64,000 bases of DNA from the NCBI GenBank assembly GCA_964572045.1, contig CAZNEI010000005.1, positions 39,186 through 103,185 on the forward strand. The letters are read 5' to 3'. Of this stretch, positions 8,042 through 15,445 are shown piece by piece; position 1 is the stretch's first letter; each line of letters starts with the position of its first letter. This DNA is from CBDCKR01 sp964572045. GTDB lineage: Bacteria > Gemmatimonadota > Gemmatimonadetes > Longimicrobiales > Gaopeijiaceae. The notes beneath the pieces are model-generated. The model was not told where the DNA came from. It was given only the letters and a program-made list of their open reading frames with translations, and made no database searches. The translations under genes were made by a program, and so were the position numbers.

Positions 8042-9492
8042 GCGAGATCGCCTCCATCGGCCAGGCGGTCCGGGCGGGGCTCGTCCCACCCCTTGAGCCG
8101 GCCCGCGGCGCGCTGAAGCGTCTCGGAGAGAGAGAGGCGGGCCCCAGGCCGCTCAACGCTTTTCTCGCAACCGTTGCGCCCGACGCGCTGAAGCTCCCCG
8201 GAGCCGGAACCAAGGGAGTGGAAGGGCGGCTCGCGGGCGTTCCGGTGGCCGTGAAGGACAACCTGGCCACGACCGACGGGCTCCCCACGACGTGCGCTTC
8301 AAAGATGCTGGAGGCCTACCGGTCCCCCTACGAGGCAACCGCCGTGCGACGGCTCCGCGATCAGGGGGCGATCGTCGTGGGCAAGACGAATATGGACGAG
8401 TTCGCGATGGGATCGTCGAGCGAGAACTCGGCGTTCGGACCGGTGCGCAATCCCGTGGATCCGACACGCGTGCCCGGTGGAAGCTCCGGTGGGTCGGCAG
8501 CCGCGGTTGCGGCGGGGTTGGTGCCGGGCGCGCTCGGCTCCGACACCGGGGGGTCGGTGAGGCAGCCGGCGTCGTTCTGCGGCGTGGTCGGTGTCAAGCC
8601 GACCTACGGCCTCGTGAGCCGATACGGGCTGGTGGCATTTGCGTCGTCTCTGGATCAGGTCGGCACCCTCGGGCGGACGGTGCGAGATGCCGCGGCGCTC
8701 CTGGAAGTCATCGCCGGGCACGATCCTCTGGACTCGACGTCGGTGGACCGTCCAGTGCCCGACCTCCTGGCTGCCTGTGACGAGGGTGCGGAGGGGCTAC
8801 GGGTCGGGGTACCGCGCGAGTACTTCGGAGAGGCGCTGTCGGAGGGGGTCCGAGCCCGCTGTGCGGGGGCCCTGGACGCGCTTGAGGAGCAGGGAGCCAG
8901 GGTCAGCGACGTGTCGCTTCCGAACACCGCCTACGCCCTTCCTGCCTACTGCGTACTCGCGATGGCCGAGGCGGCGAGCAACCTGGCGCGCTTCGACGGA
9001 GTGCGGTACGGCGCCCGGGCGGAGCACCGCCGCCGCCTGAGCGACATGCTAGAGAAGACCCGCACATCGGGTTTCGGCGACGAGGTCAAACGGCGCGTCC
9101 TATTGGGGACCTACGTGCTGCGGGCCGGCTACTATGAGCAGTACTACCGGCGGGCTCAGAGGGTGCGCCGACTCATCTCGGCCGACTTCCGCCGTGCCTT
9201 CGAGACCGGGCTCGATGTGCTCTTCACTCCCACATCGCCCACGGCCGCGTTTCCCCTCGGCGAGCGGATCGCCGATCCCCTTCTCATGTACCGGTCCGAT
9301 GTCTTCACGGTAACGGCGAACCTTGCCGGGCTGCCCGCCATCTCGGTGCCGATCGGTGAGGAGGATGGCGGACTGCCCGTGGGCGGGCAGCTCGTTGGTT
9401 CCTGGTGGGGAGAGGCCGCGCTCTTCCGCGCCGCTGCGGCCCTAGAGTCGGCACGGGGCGGCGGCTGCCCGCTGGAAGGTGAGGGGGGGTGA
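8038..9492 (+). CDS. gatA: Glutamyl-tRNA(Gln) amidotransferase subunit A
   Basis: Amidase-signature subunit, 484 residues, that releases ammonia from glutamine for tRNA transamidation. The catalytic Ser-cisSer-Lys triad region is visible: AVKDN (Lys, about residue 73), then GGSSGGSAAAVAAG and SDTGGSVRQPASFCG (Ser residues about 150-175). PTYGLVSRYGLVAFASSLDQ follows, typical of GatA rather than other amidases. The ATGA overlap with gatC and GTGA overlap with gatB fix the three genes as one translationally coupled unit. Confidence 0.97.
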   Translation: MSEIASIGQAVRAGLVPPLEPARGALKRLGEREAGPRPLNAFLATVAPDALKLPGAGTKGVEGRLAGVPVAVKDNLATTDGLPTTCASKMLEAYRSPYEATAVRRLRDQGAIVVGKTNMDEFAMGSSSENSAFGPVRNPVDPTRVPGGSSGGSAAAVAAGLVPGALGSDTGGSVRQPASFCGVVGVKPTYGLVSRYGLVAFASSLDQVGTLGRTVRDAAALLEVIAGHDPLDSTSVDRPVPDLLAACDEGAEGLRVGVPREYFGEALSEGVRARCAGALDALEEQGARVSDVSLPNTAYALPAYCVLAMAEAASNLARFDGVRYGARAEHRRRLSDMLEKTRTSGFGDEVKRRVLLGTYVLRAGYYEQYYRRAQRVRRLISADFRRAFETGLDVLFTPTSPTAAFPLGERIADPLLMYRSDVFTVTANLAGLPAISVPIGEEDGGLPVGGQLVGSWWGEAALFRAAAALESARGGGCPLEGEGG

Positions 9493-10919
9493 GCTGGGAG
9501 AGGGTCATCGGCCTCGAGGTGCACGTACAGCTCGCCACTTCGGAGAAGCTGTTCTGCGCCGATCCCGCGTCGTTCGGAGCGCCGCCGAACACGCACGTCT
9601 GTCCGGTCTGCCTGGGACTCCCGGGGGCGCTGCCCGTGTTGAACAAGGAGGCGGTCGACCTGGCCGTCATGGCTGCCTTGGCACTCGGCTGCGAGGTGCA
9701 CCCCCACAGCGTCTTTGAGCGCAAGAGCTATTTCTATCCCGATCTGCCTAAGGGCTACCAGGTCACGCAGTCCCGAGAACCTCTCGCAACCGCGGGATCC
9801 CTCGCCGTGGGCACGGTGCCCAACGGCCGTTCGATCCGCATTCGCCAGCTCCACCTCGAGGAGGACGCCGGCAAGTCGGTCCACGACCGCTTCTCGGAGG
9901 GGACGGGCGTGGACCTGAACCGGGCAGGCGTCCCGCTCATCGAAATCGTGACCGAGCCCGACCTCCGCTCGCCGACTGAGGCGAGGGCCTTCCTCGGGGG
10001 GCTCAAGCGCACGCTGCAATACGTCGAGGTGAGCGACTGCAACATGGAGCGGGGCAGCCTCCGAGTGGATGCCAACGTGTCCCTCCGGCCGCGGGGGTCG
10101 GCCGAGCTTGGGGTGAAGGCGGAGGTGAAGAACCTCAACTCCTTTTCTGCAGTGGAGAGGGCGCTCGAGGGAGCGGTCGAACGGCAGGAGGAGGCCCTCG
10201 AAGCGGGAGGCCTGGCGATCCGTGAGACGCTCCGGTGGGACGAGGGCTCCGGCGCGCTTCGGGCCCTGCGATCGAAAGAGGAGATCCACGATTATCGCTA
10301 CTTTCCCGATCCCGACCTTCTGCCCCTTCGAATCGATGTCGAGAGGGTTGCACGCGCCCGCGACGCTCTGCCGGAGTTGCCCCTTGAGCGCCAGGAGCGC
10401 TTTGTCAGAGACTACTCCCTCCCGGAGACGGATGCCGGAGTCTTGACCTCTTCCCGGGCGCTCGCGGATTACTTCGAGGAGCTCGCTTCGCACGTCGGAG
10501 ATGCAAGCCTGGCGGCCAACTGGGCCCGGGGCGCCCTGCTCAGGGAGGTGAACCGGGTCGGTCGGGGTGTTGCGTCCCTCGGCCCCGCCCCAGCGGATCT
10601 GGCCGAGCTGGTCGGCCTTGTCCGCGACGGCACACTGTCGCATGCCATGGGGAGCGCTGTTCTGAGACGCATGGTGGACTCGGGCCGTGGCGCGCTTGAG
10701 ATCGTAGAACGCGAAGACCTTGCCCAGGTGCGGGAAACCGGCCAGCTCGAGAGGTGGATCGACGGAGTGCTGGCGCGAAGTCCTCAGGAAGTCGAGAGAT
10801 ACCGCCAGGGCGAGGCAAGACTCCTCGGGTATTTCATCGGTCGCGTGATGCGGACCTCGGGGGGGCGTGCGGACCCGAGATTCGCCAGTGAACTCCTCAA
10901 GAAGCGGCTCAGTCGCTGA
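9489..10919 (+). CDS. gatB: Aspartyl/glutamyl-tRNA amidotransferase subunit B
   Basis: 476-residue kinase/tRNA-binding subunit that activates the misacylated carboxylate and accepts ammonia channelled from GatA. It begins at GTG 9489 with WERVIGLEVHVQL, followed by the zinc-site region (CPVCLGLPG), KSYFYPDLPKGYQ and DLNRAGVPLIEIVTEPDLRS. The C-terminal tail has the YqeY-like domain. The last bases overlap the 3' end of the convergent phospholipase gene by 11 bp, leaving no room for a conventional terminator between them. Confidence 0.97.
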   Translation: MSWERVIGLEVHVQLATSEKLFCADPASFGAPPNTHVCPVCLGLPGALPVLNKEAVDLAVMAALALGCEVHPHSVFERKSYFYPDLPKGYQVTQSREPLATAGSLAVGTVPNGRSIRIRQLHLEEDAGKSVHDRFSEGTGVDLNRAGVPLIEIVTEPDLRSPTEARAFLGGLKRTLQYVEVSDCNMERGSLRVDANVSLRPRGSAELGVKAEVKNLNSFSAVERALEGAVERQEEALEAGGLAIRETLRWDEGSGALRALRSKEEIHDYRYFPDPDLLPLRIDVERVARARDALPELPLERQERFVRDYSLPETDAGVLTSSRALADYFEELASHVGDASLAANWARGALLREVNRVGRGVASLGPAPADLAELVGLVRDGTLSHAMGSAVLRRMVDSGRGALEIVEREDLAQVRETGQLERWIDGVLARSPQEVERYRQGEARLLGYFIGRVMRTSGGRADPRFASELLKKRLSR

Positions 10920-11826
10920 GAGCCATTACGGCGTTGCGCTCGGGACGATGGACGAGGGCGCTACCGGGCAGGGGGAAGAACTCGTCGGCGCTCCGGAGGA
11001 GGTAGGATGGGTCTCCGGCCCCTCCCCGGGCCATCGTGAGGCGTCTCACCTTCTTCGCCAATCTCAAGTTGACTTCGCCGGTGGGGTCGAGCCGGGCCGG
11101 GCGCGAGTCTCCACGGGCGACCAGGTAGTCAACGGCGTACTGGAAAGAGAGGCGATGGTAGCGTTCGACGACCGCTTCGGGCAGGTCGAATCGTGACCGT
11201 TCGAGGACGCGCTCGAACACAAGCTTCCAGCGCTCGTAGTCGCCGAAGCGGATCATACCACGGAAGATCCTGCGGTTGGTCTGGAAGCTGAAGATCGTGC
11301 GACTCAGGACTCGGTCGAAGAGGGCGTCCGCTTCGGAGTGGTCGTGTTCCATGACGAGATGTTTCGCCTTGGTCAGGAACTCTTCCCCCACGCGCATGTC
11401 CATCCGGTGTTCCCAGTACGCATGACCGAGCGCTTGCGTGGTACTCGTGGTGAGGAGCTGTCTCGGCAGGAAGAGGTTGTGAGCGACGGTATCGGCCGCC
11501 AGGTGCGCCAGGTACCCGTAGCCAACGGCCTTCAGAGGCGGACTGTCCGCGGTGGCCAAGATCTCCTCGCCCACGCCCCAGTGATGGCAGTGTCTGCCTT
11601 CTGGCACATACTTCTTGGCGAAGGAGATGTCGGCGGCGATCGACCCGTACAGGAAGTGCAACGGGTTTGACCCGATGACGGCCCGCACGGCCGGAGGGAG
11701 GAGATGGAGCGAAGCGAGCAGGGTCTCGCCGAGCCCGACGTGCGTGCCAGGCCCCCAGGCCCAAAGGGGCTCGGGATCGAGGACCGTCCACCCAAGCGCC
11801 AGCGAAACGGCTCCGAGGGCCCTCAC
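10909..11826 (-). CDS. Secreted zinc-dependent phospholipase C family protein
   Basis: Minus-strand protein of 305 residues with a short signal-like N-terminus ending near LWAWGPGTH. In the bacterial zinc phospholipase C/P1 nuclease fold, a Trp at the mature N-terminus and scattered His/Asp/Glu residues bind three metals. Here the order W-x-WG..H, AADISF (Asp), RHCHHWG, HLAADTVAHN and HAYWEH fits that ligand set. This supports a metal-dependent phosphodiesterase acting outside the cytoplasm; the lipid substrate is not known. The start codon overlaps the stop of the upstream DUF948-like gene (ATGA), so the two are co-translated. Its 3' end overlaps gatB convergently. Confidence 0.75.
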   Translation of the reverse strand: MRALGAVSLALGWTVLDPEPLWAWGPGTHVGLGETLLASLHLLPPAVRAVIGSNPLHFLYGSIAADISFAKKYVPEGRHCHHWGVGEEILATADSPPLKAVGYGYLAHLAADTVAHNLFLPRQLLTTSTTQALGHAYWEHRMDMRVGEEFLTKAKHLVMEHDHSEADALFDRVLSRTIFSFQTNRRIFRGMIRFGDYERWKLVFERVLERSRFDLPEAVVERYHRLSFQYAVDYLVARGDSRPARLDPTGEVNLRLAKKVRRLTMARGGAGDPSYLLRSADEFFPLPGSALVHRPERNAVMALSD

Positions 11827-12341
11827 GCGGTCTCGGCGTCTCCCTCGGCCGCGGCGTCCGTCCCCTCGCCCGGCCCGTCCGGCGCCAAAGCCTCGGCCGA
11901 TTCGACGCCAAGCTCGCCGGAGGCGACAGCCTTCCCGATCGACTTCGCTCCCGCTCTCACCCCTTCAACCGCGGCGGCCGCGTCAAGCAGCACGGCCTCG
12001 GCCTCGTCTTGAACCACGTCCATGAGGGCGTTGAACTCTTCGACCCGTTCCTCCATCCGTTCCGACGCGCCCTTGAGCCGGTCCGCGAGCCCGGCCACCG
12101 ACGAGTGGACCAGATCGACATCCTCCCGTACGAGCGTGGTGATGTACTCCACGTTGTCAGCGGCGGCGCGGGTCCGGTCGGCGACTGTGCCGATCCTGTA
12201 CTGAAGGTCTGCGAGCAACTTCCGGAGCTGCACAAGCAGCCCCAGCACGGCCAGCAGGAGCAGCGCCGACACCGCCGCCGCCACGACGGCCGAGATATCG
12301 GCCGCCACCTGGAGACCTCCGGGCTGCACGAGACCCTCCAT
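11823..12341 (-). CDS. DUF948-like membrane-anchored coiled-coil protein
   Basis: This 172-residue protein starts at ATG 12341, preceded by a GGGGG ribosome-binding stretch. One N-terminal transmembrane helix (about residues 15-36, VVAAAVSALLLLAVLGLLVQ) is followed by a long heptad-like region (LRKLLADLQYRIGTVADR, LADRLKGASERMEERV) and an acidic Ala/Glu/Gly-rich tail. This resembles DUF948 proteins, small envelope-associated proteins of unknown role. The same frame is open upstream to 13349, but that part is antisense to murA and was rejected. It overlaps and probably drives translation of the phospholipase C-like gene. Confidence 0.65.
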   Translation of the reverse strand: MEGLVQPGGLQVAADISAVVAAAVSALLLLAVLGLLVQLRKLLADLQYRIGTVADRTRAAADNVEYITTLVREDVDLVHSSVAGLADRLKGASERMEERVEEFNALMDVVQDEAEAVLLDAAAAVEGVRAGAKSIGKAVASGELGVESAEALAPDGPGEGTDAAAEGDAETA

Positions 12342-12753
12342 AACCCCCTGCAACGGTAACGTGGTCGAGTATGAGAGGCGATGACCCATGGCTGCCGTCG
12401 CGGCGACACAGGATCGATCGACGGGGCCTAGCATAGACCGAATGTAGGCGATCCCTTGTATACTTGGCCAATGGCTCGCGAACGTTCGATCGGGCGCGCG
12501 GCCCGCCGGGGGGGTGGTGGCGATGCCCGGGCCGACACGGCCGGGAGCCTCGAACACGGACGGCCACCCTGCGCCAAGATTGTGGGGCGTGGGGCCGTCG
12601 CCTCGGGAATGCGGGACGGGTCGTAAGCTGCGGTAGGCTGATCGAGCGCCGATTGCTCGATGAGGGCCCTGCGGAATATGTTCGTGAGCCGCGCAGGACG
12701 GTGCCCCGAGCGCAGGGAGCTCGCCCCCCGGATCCGGAGATCGAGAGAAGGAC
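12342..12753. other. Divergent intergenic region upstream of murA
   Basis: These 412 bases separate the minus-strand DUF948-like gene from murA. No reading frame here has convincing protein-like composition. A consensus-like -10 (TATACT, 12459-12464) faces murA. The murA ribosome-binding site (GAGAGAAGG) sits just before its ATG. If the -10 is used, the murA leader would be close to 280 nucleotides. A promoter for the minus-strand pair must also lie here but I could not pick one out. Confidence 0.4.
12434..12464 (+). promoter_or_regulatory. Possible murA promoter
   Basis: TATACT at 12459-12464 is a good -10 match. A weak -35 (TAGACC, 12434-12439) lies 19 bases upstream, longer than ideal. 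Orientation and distance suit murA, but the -35 match is poor. Confidence 0.3.
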
Positions 12754-14034
12754 ATGTCCACCTTCATCGTAGAGGGCGGTCGTCCCCTCACGGGGACGCT
12801 CCGACCCTCCGGGAACAAGAACGCCGCCTTGCCCGCCATCGCGGCCACCGTTCTCGCGTCCGAACCCGTTACGCTGGGCAACATCCCCCGCATTCGCGAC
12901 GTCGAGACCCTGCTCGAGCTCGTTCGCTCGCTCGGGGCCGACGTGCGATGGGACGACGAACATGTGGTCACCGTCGACGCCTCGCGCGTGCACTCGGCGC
13001 AGGTTGAGCGCGAGCTCGCAGAGCGTATCCGGGCGTCGCTGCTCCTGGCGGGACCTTTGCTCGCGCGCTTCGGAAGAGCCAGTCTGCCCCCGCCTGGCGG
13101 TGACGTAATCGGGCGGCGGCGCATGGACACCCACTTTCTGGCCTTCGAAGCCCTCGGAGCCGACGTGACCCTGAACGGGGGCTTCCGGCTCGAGGCGCAG
13201 AACCTGAGGGGGACCGACGTCTTCCTGGACGAACCTTCGGTCACGGGGACCGAGAACGCCGTCATGGCCGCGGTGCTCGCGGACGGGACGTCATCGCTGC
13301 GGAATGTGGCATCCGAGCCCCACGTCCAGGATCTGTGCCACCTCCTCAATCAGATGGGCGCCCGCATCCAGGGAATCGGCACCAATCGCCTCCTCGTTGA
13401 GGGAGTCCGGCAGCTCGGCGGCACGTCCTTCTCCATCGGGTCCGACCACATCGAAACCGGGTCGTTCATAGGCCTCGCCGCCGTTACCGGGAGTCGGCTT
13501 GTGGTGGAGAGAGCGCCTGTCGAGCATCTCGACTCGACTCTGTTGAGCTTCGCCCGGCTCGGAGTGGAGGTCGAGGTTGAAGGAGATTCCCTGACGGTGC
13601 TCGGAGACCGTGAGTGCCGGATTGCGAGCGACGCATTCGGGGCCGTGCCCAAGATCGACGATGGCCCCTGGCCGGCGTTTCCGGCGGATCTCATGTCCAT
13701 CGCCGTGGTCACGGCCGCCCGATCGACGGGCACGGTGCTCCTACATGAGAAGATGTTCGAGTCGCGTATGTACTTCACCGACAAGCTCGTGGCGATGGGT
13801 GCCCCCATCATCCTTTGCGATCCGCACCGGGCCGTGGTGGCAGGGCCATCGAGGCTCCGGGGCACCACGTTGGAGAGCCCTGATATCCGGGCAGGGATGG
13901 CCATGTTGATCGCAGCCCTTGGCGCCGAAGGGACCAGCCGCATCCAGAACATCGGCCAGATCGAGCGCGGCTACGAGCGTATCGACGAGCGCCTCCGTGC
14001 CATCGGGGCCCGGATCGAACGATTGGAGCCGTAA
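12754..14034 (+). CDS. murA: UDP-N-acetylglucosamine 1-carboxyvinyltransferase (Cys-to-Asp variant)
   Basis: First committed cytosolic enzyme of peptidoglycan synthesis; it transfers enolpyruvate from PEP to UDP-GlcNAc. 426 residues, normal length. Family motifs are clear: GTLRPSGNKNAALPAIAA at the N-terminus (Lys/Asn of the active site), the flexible loop PPPGGDVIGRRRMDTH at about 113-128, and the C-terminal GGRYDR-free MurA pattern ending ERGYERIDERLRAIGA. The loop residue that is catalytic Cys115 in E. coli is Asp117 here (codon GAC, 13102-13104). Asp at this site is known from mycobacterial and chlamydial MurA, which stay active but resist fosfomycin. ATG 12754 has a good ribosome-binding site. 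Confusion with AroA is excluded by the loop sequence. Confidence 0.96.
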   Translation: MSTFIVEGGRPLTGTLRPSGNKNAALPAIAATVLASEPVTLGNIPRIRDVETLLELVRSLGADVRWDDEHVVTVDASRVHSAQVERELAERIRASLLLAGPLLARFGRASLPPPGGDVIGRRRMDTHFLAFEALGADVTLNGGFRLEAQNLRGTDVFLDEPSVTGTENAVMAAVLADGTSSLRNVASEPHVQDLCHLLNQMGARIQGIGTNRLLVEGVRQLGGTSFSIGSDHIETGSFIGLAAVTGSRLVVERAPVEHLDSTLLSFARLGVEVEVEGDSLTVLGDRECRIASDAFGAVPKIDDGPWPAFPADLMSIAVVTAARSTGTVLLHEKMFESRMYFTDKLVAMGAPIILCDPHRAVVAGPSRLRGTTLESPDIRAGMAMLIAALGAEGTSRIQNIGQIERGYERIDERLRAIGARIERLEP

Positions 14035-14340
14035 CGCCGCTCCCGATGCCGCCCTTCCGCTCCGGTGCCGGTCTGCTCCCCGGCCCTCTCGCCGGCTTCT
14101 GCCCGTGACATCAGGCGTCGGGGCGGCGCCGTCGATCCCGGATTGGGGCCGACCTCCTGTGGCCCCTCTCACGAGCCCCTGGCAGCGCCCAGGCGGGAGA
14201 CCCCTCTCGGAGGGGGGAGGCCGCTCGAGACTGGTTGTGAAATTGATCCCTCCCGTCCTCTGGTTGGGTAGCTGGCCCTTCCAGATGCGGCTAGGATAGA
14301 GGGCCACAACGGCCACCTGACAACAAGGAAGAGCGGCGCG
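14035..14340. other. Spacer between murA and a small coiled-coil gene
   Basis: These 306 bases show no convincing coding frame. A six-pair hairpin (CCCCTC/GAGGGG with a TCG loop, 14201-14215) is visible but has no T-run after it, so I do not call it a terminator. A ribosome-binding stretch (AAGGAAGAG) precedes the next ATG. Confidence 0.4.
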
Positions 14341-14739
14341 ATGGCTCAAGACAGCACCCCTGGAGGCAGGGGCCCGAAGTCGGGGCGGGAACGAGAGGAA
14401 AGGGACCGAGCCGACGCCATCAGGGGTGGCATTCGCCAGGGCATGAACCTGCTGGGTGCCATGAGGGACGCGATTGAGGAGACGGTACACGAGGCGAGGG
14501 AGCGGGGTGACCTCAGCCCCGAGCGGGCGAAGGACGTGATCCGCTCGACACTCGAAAGGGCTCAGACCAAGGCCGACGAGGCGAGAGAGGCATTCGACTT
14601 CGTCAAGCAGAAGGAGTTCGATGGCCTAGAGGCGGCTGTCGACGGGCTGAGAGAGCGGATTCGGAGCATCGAGCGGTCGTTGGGGCTGGAGGTTGAGGAG
14701 GAGGGCGGAGCCCGCGGAGACACAGGGCCCGAAGCGTGA
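14341..14739 (+). CDS. Small charged helical protein of unknown function
   Basis: This 132-residue protein has no signal peptide or membrane segment. It is rich in Arg, Glu, Asp and Ala, with a hydrophilic N-terminus (about 1-25) and a long predicted helix with heptad character (ERAQTKADEAREAFDFVK, LRERIRSIERSLGLEVEEE). The composition and the central GMNLLGAMRDAIEE region recall phasin-like or polyhydroxyalkanoate-granule proteins, but no diagnostic motif is present. It starts at ATG 14341 after AAGGAAG. It stands alone between murA and the rimP operon promoter. Confidence 0.6.
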   Translation: MAQDSTPGGRGPKSGREREERDRADAIRGGIRQGMNLLGAMRDAIEETVHEARERGDLSPERAKDVIRSTLERAQTKADEAREAFDFVKQKEFDGLEAAVDGLRERIRSIERSLGLEVEEEGGARGDTGPEA

Positions 14740-14795
14740 ACGCCTGAGCGCGGTCCCGGGGGGTGTCCCGCGCGTGCGCCACCCGGGGTCGAGTC

Positions 14796-14824
14796 TTGAG
14801 ATACCAAGGTGTTGCCGTTATATT
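14796..14824 (+). promoter_or_regulatory. Promoter of the rimP-nusA-infB operon
   Basis: TTGAGA (-35, 14796-14801) and TATATT (-10, 14819-14824) are separated by exactly 17 bases. This is one of the best sigma-70-type promoters in the window. Transcription would begin near 14831, giving a leader of about 105 nucleotides before rimP. Confidence 0.7.
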
Positions 14825-14834
14825 TCCGTGTCCG

Positions 14835-14853
14835 GGCCGCCCGCGGGGCGGCC
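14835..14853 (+). promoter_or_regulatory. Perfect hairpin in the rimP leader
   Basis: GGCCGCCC and GGGCGGCC form a perfect 8-bp stem around a GCG loop, a few bases after the predicted transcription start. ACTTTTG follows, giving a weak terminator-like look. Together with the next hairpin it forms a structured leader ahead of the nusA operon. Confidence 0.6.
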
Positions 14854-14863
14854 ACTTTTGTGA

Positions 14864-14892
14864 GTGGGGGAGTTGGTAGCCCCCGCTTTTTT
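14864..14892 (+). terminator. Intrinsic terminator/attenuator in the rimP leader
   Basis: A seven-pair stem (64-70 with 80-86 of the 148xx block; GGGGG paired to CCCCC plus G-U and G-C closing pairs) with a 9-base loop is followed directly by six T (14887-14892). It lies between the promoter and the rimP start, so full transcription of the operon requires read-through. A later CCCGGGGG (14896-14903) could pair with the CCCCC arm and act as an antiterminator; this is inference. Confidence 0.65.
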
Positions 14893-14937
14893 GTTCCCGG
14901 GGGTTTGCGCGGACCGGCACCCGGACAGGGGTAGACA

Positions 14938-15438
14938 ATGGCAGTCTCGCGGCCCGACATCGATCAGGAGCTGGAGGAACGCGTCGCGACTCTCGGCTTT
15001 GAACTGGTGCTGTTGGATTGGGCCGGGAGCCGGAATCGGCCGATTCTGCGGATTCGCATGGATCGACCGGACCGGGCCTTGGAGTCCTCGGTCACGGTCG
15101 ACGACTGCGCGAGAGTGAGCCGCGTGCTGGAGGTCTGGCTCGACGAGCACGACGACATGCCGGAACGCTATGTGTTGGAGGTTTCGTCTCCTGGGGTCGA
15201 GCGGCCGCTGGTCCGGCCACGTGACTGGGAGCGTTACGCTGGCAGAGCGGTCGCGGTCAGGGGCCACGAGGTCCTCGCCGAGCGATCGACCCGACTCGAG
15301 GCCGAGTTGCTGGGGCTGGACCCAGAACCGGAGCCGACGGCACTGCTCCGGCTACAAGACGGGACCGAGGTGGGCGTGCCGCTGACAGACATCAAGGACG
15401 CGCGGCTCCTGTTCAACTGGAAGCAGGCTTGGGGGTGA
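14938..15438 (+). CDS. rimP: Ribosome maturation factor RimP
   Basis: 166-residue cytosolic factor for 30S subunit maturation. The two-domain RimP pattern is visible: an N-terminal alpha/beta domain (ELVLLDWAGSRNRPILRIRM, VTVDDCARVSR, LEVSSPGVERPL) and a C-terminal SH3-like domain (YAGRAVAVRG, LLRLQDGTEVGVPL, IKDARLLF). ATG 14938 follows a GGACAGGGG ribosome-binding stretch. It is the first gene of the classic rimP-nusA-infB operon and lies 7 bases ahead of nusA. Confidence 0.93.
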   Translation: MAVSRPDIDQELEERVATLGFELVLLDWAGSRNRPILRIRMDRPDRALESSVTVDDCARVSRVLEVWLDEHDDMPERYVLEVSSPGVERPLVRPRDWERYAGRAVAVRGHEVLAERSTRLEAELLGLDPEPEPTALLRLQDGTEVGVPLTDIKDARLLFNWKQAWG

Positions 15439-15445
15439 GCACAAC

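Noticed and set aside
12390..13349. Minus-strand extension of the DUF948-like frame through murA
   Set aside because: Antisense to murA, whose motifs are unmistakable. Only the part from 12341 down has protein-like structure.
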